From positions 1-5,071 of the forward strand of contig VAXX01000001.1 in NCBI GenBank assembly GCA_005885115.1: a DNA stretch of 5,071 bases, read 5' to 3'. Origin of the DNA: Actinomycetota bacterium (lineage in GTDB: Bacteria; Actinomycetota; Actinomycetes; Mycobacteriales; Micromonosporaceae). Below the pieces are notes generated by a model that worked only from the letters and a program-made list of their open reading frames with translations, made no database searches and was not told the origin of the DNA. This document shows, in pieces, positions 4,178-5,071 of the stretch. The position numbers and the translations under genes are program-made. Every line of letters begins with the position of its first letter. Within the stretch, counting starts at the first letter, position 1.

Positions 4178-5071
4178 TCATGGTGCGGCGGCCCACTTCC
4201 AGTCGCGGATCTCGGGCAGGTCCTCGCCGGTACGCCGGACGTAGTCGTGATGCTCGGCGCGTTTGTCCACCATCCGCTGGCGTACGGTGGCGGCCCTACG
4301 GGACAGTCCGGGTACCCGGTCGATGATGTCCATGACCAGGTGGTACCGGTCCATGTCGTTGCGCACCAGCATGTCGAACGGGGTCGTGGTGGTGCCCTCC
4401 TCCTTGTACCCGCGCACGTGGATGTTGTCGTGGTTGGTACGTCGGTAGGTCAGGCGGTGGATCAGCCACGGGTAGCCGTGGTAGGCGAAGATGACCGGCC
4501 GGTCGGTGGTGAAGATGGCGTCGAATTCCGGGTCGGGCAGCCCGTGTGGGTGCTCGGACGGCGGTTGCAGGCGCATCAGGTCCACGACATTCACCACGCG
4601 GACGCGAAGCTCGGGCAGGTACCGACGCAGCAGGTCGACGGTGGCGAGCACCTCCAGGGTGGGTACGTCCCCGGCCGCGGCGAGTACCACGTCCGGATCT
4701 CCGGCGTCGTTGCCGGCCCAGTCCCAGATGCCCAGCCCGCGCGCGCAGTGCAGCGCGGCGTCGTCGATGTCGAGCCAGACCGGTGCCGGTTGCTTGCCGG
4801 CTACGACGACGTTGATGTAGTTGCGGCTGCGCAGACAGTGGTCCCCCACCGACAGCAGGGTGTTGGCGTCCGGTGGCAGGTACACCCGGACCACCTCGGC
4901 CTTCTTGTTCATGACGTGGTCGATGAAGCCGGGGTCCTGGTGGGAGAAGCCGTTGTGGTCCTGGCGCCACACGTGCGAGGTCAGCAGGTAGTTCAATGAC
5001 GGCAACGGTTTGCGCCACGACAGGTGGCGGATCACCTTGAGCCACTTGGCGTGCTGGTTGACCATCGAGTC
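4178..5071 (-). CDS. Phosphoketolase, C-terminal part (gene runs off the window)
   Basis: The visible 297 codons are the C-terminal third of a thiamine diphosphate-dependent xylulose-5-phosphate/fructose-6-phosphate phosphoketolase, a family of about 800 residues. This cytosolic enzyme splits the sugar phosphate with inorganic phosphate into acetyl phosphate plus glyceraldehyde-3-phosphate or erythrose-4-phosphate. Diagnostic stretches, in protein order, are [30 protein letters not shown] (active-site region with conserved histidines), [81 protein letters not shown] and the XFP C-terminal domain [25 protein letters not shown]. The frame is open to base 5071, and the ATG at 5065 is internal, so the true start lies beyond the window. 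It ends 20 bases from the convergent response regulator. Acetyl phosphate made here would usually pass to acetate kinase or phosphotransacetylase, neither of which is visible. No damage is seen. Confidence 0.97.
   Translation of the reverse strand, partial: DSMVNQHAKWLKVIRHLSWRKPLPSLNYLLTSHVWRQDHNGFSHQDPGFIDHVMNKKAEVVRVYLPPDANTLLSVGDHCLRSRNYINVVVAGKQPAPVWLDIDDAALHCARGLGIWDWAGNDAGDPDVVLAAAGDVPTLEVLATVDLLRRYLPELRVRVVNVVDLMRLQPPSEHPHGLPDPEFDAIFTTDRPVIFAYHGYPWLIHRLTYRRTNHDNIHVRGYKEEGTTTTPFDMLVRNDMDRYHLVMDIIDRVPGLSRRAATVRQRMVDKRAEHHDYVRRTGEDLPEIRDWKWAAAP

Noticed and set aside
3342..4196. Minus-strand open frame (284 codons) opposite the response regulator
   Set aside because: The opposite strand encodes clear LysR and NarL domains. 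This frame is arginine-, proline- and glycine-rich without recognisable motifs.
3701..4999. Long plus-strand open frame (432 codons) over the right end
   Set aside because: It is antisense to the unmistakable phosphoketolase and overlaps the regulator in another frame. Its translation is rich in G, R and V with no family resemblance, as expected for a shadow frame in high-GC DNA.

Overview
The window comes from a high-GC actinomycete. Codon third positions are almost all G or C, GTG starts and four-base stop/start overlaps are used, and the proteins (a DevR/NarL-type regulator, a phosphoketolase, a secreted double-psi-barrel-like protein) are typical of soil Actinobacteria. The codon style would fit a Micromonosporaceae-type genome, but this is a weak guess. 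I see no rRNA, tRNA, CRISPR array, insertion sequence or integrase.

Left part (1-772): a lone plus-strand gene (198-701) encodes a small secreted protein with four cysteines. Upstream lies a plausible sigma-70-type promoter (51-80) that contains a perfect inverted repeat, followed by a perfect stem-loop at or near the predicted mRNA 5' end (90-110). Downstream (715-772) two perfect hairpins share one arm and exclude each other. They lie between convergent genes and probably act as a two-way terminator.

Middle part (811-3444): a LysR-type regulator (2533-3444, plus strand) diverges from a compact three-gene minus-strand operon. In transcription order the operon encodes a GlcG/HbpS-like DUF336 protein (2063-2461), an FSH1-family serine hydrolase (1473-2066) and a KANL3/Tex30-like alpha/beta hydrolase (811-1476). 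Both junctions are four-base overlaps, so translation is probably coupled. The layout is that of a small LysR-controlled catabolic or detoxification unit with two different serine hydrolases. The substrate is unknown, and I do not recognise this gene set as a characterised pathway.

Right part (3445-5071): a DevR/DosR-like response regulator (open frame 3471-4157) has an intact DNA-binding domain, but the first beta-strand and helix of its receiver domain, with the acidic metal-binding pair, are missing. It is probably a decayed gene or a phosphorylation-independent remnant. It converges, with a 20-base gap, on the C-terminal third of a phosphoketolase (4178-5071, minus strand) that runs off the window. 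A perfect GC-rich hairpin (3531-3552) just after the LysR gene falls inside the non-homologous 5' part of the regulator frame.

The best leads are the two-hydrolase/DUF336/LysR module, the truncated regulator and the arm-sharing hairpins. All promoter, operator and terminator calls were made by eye.
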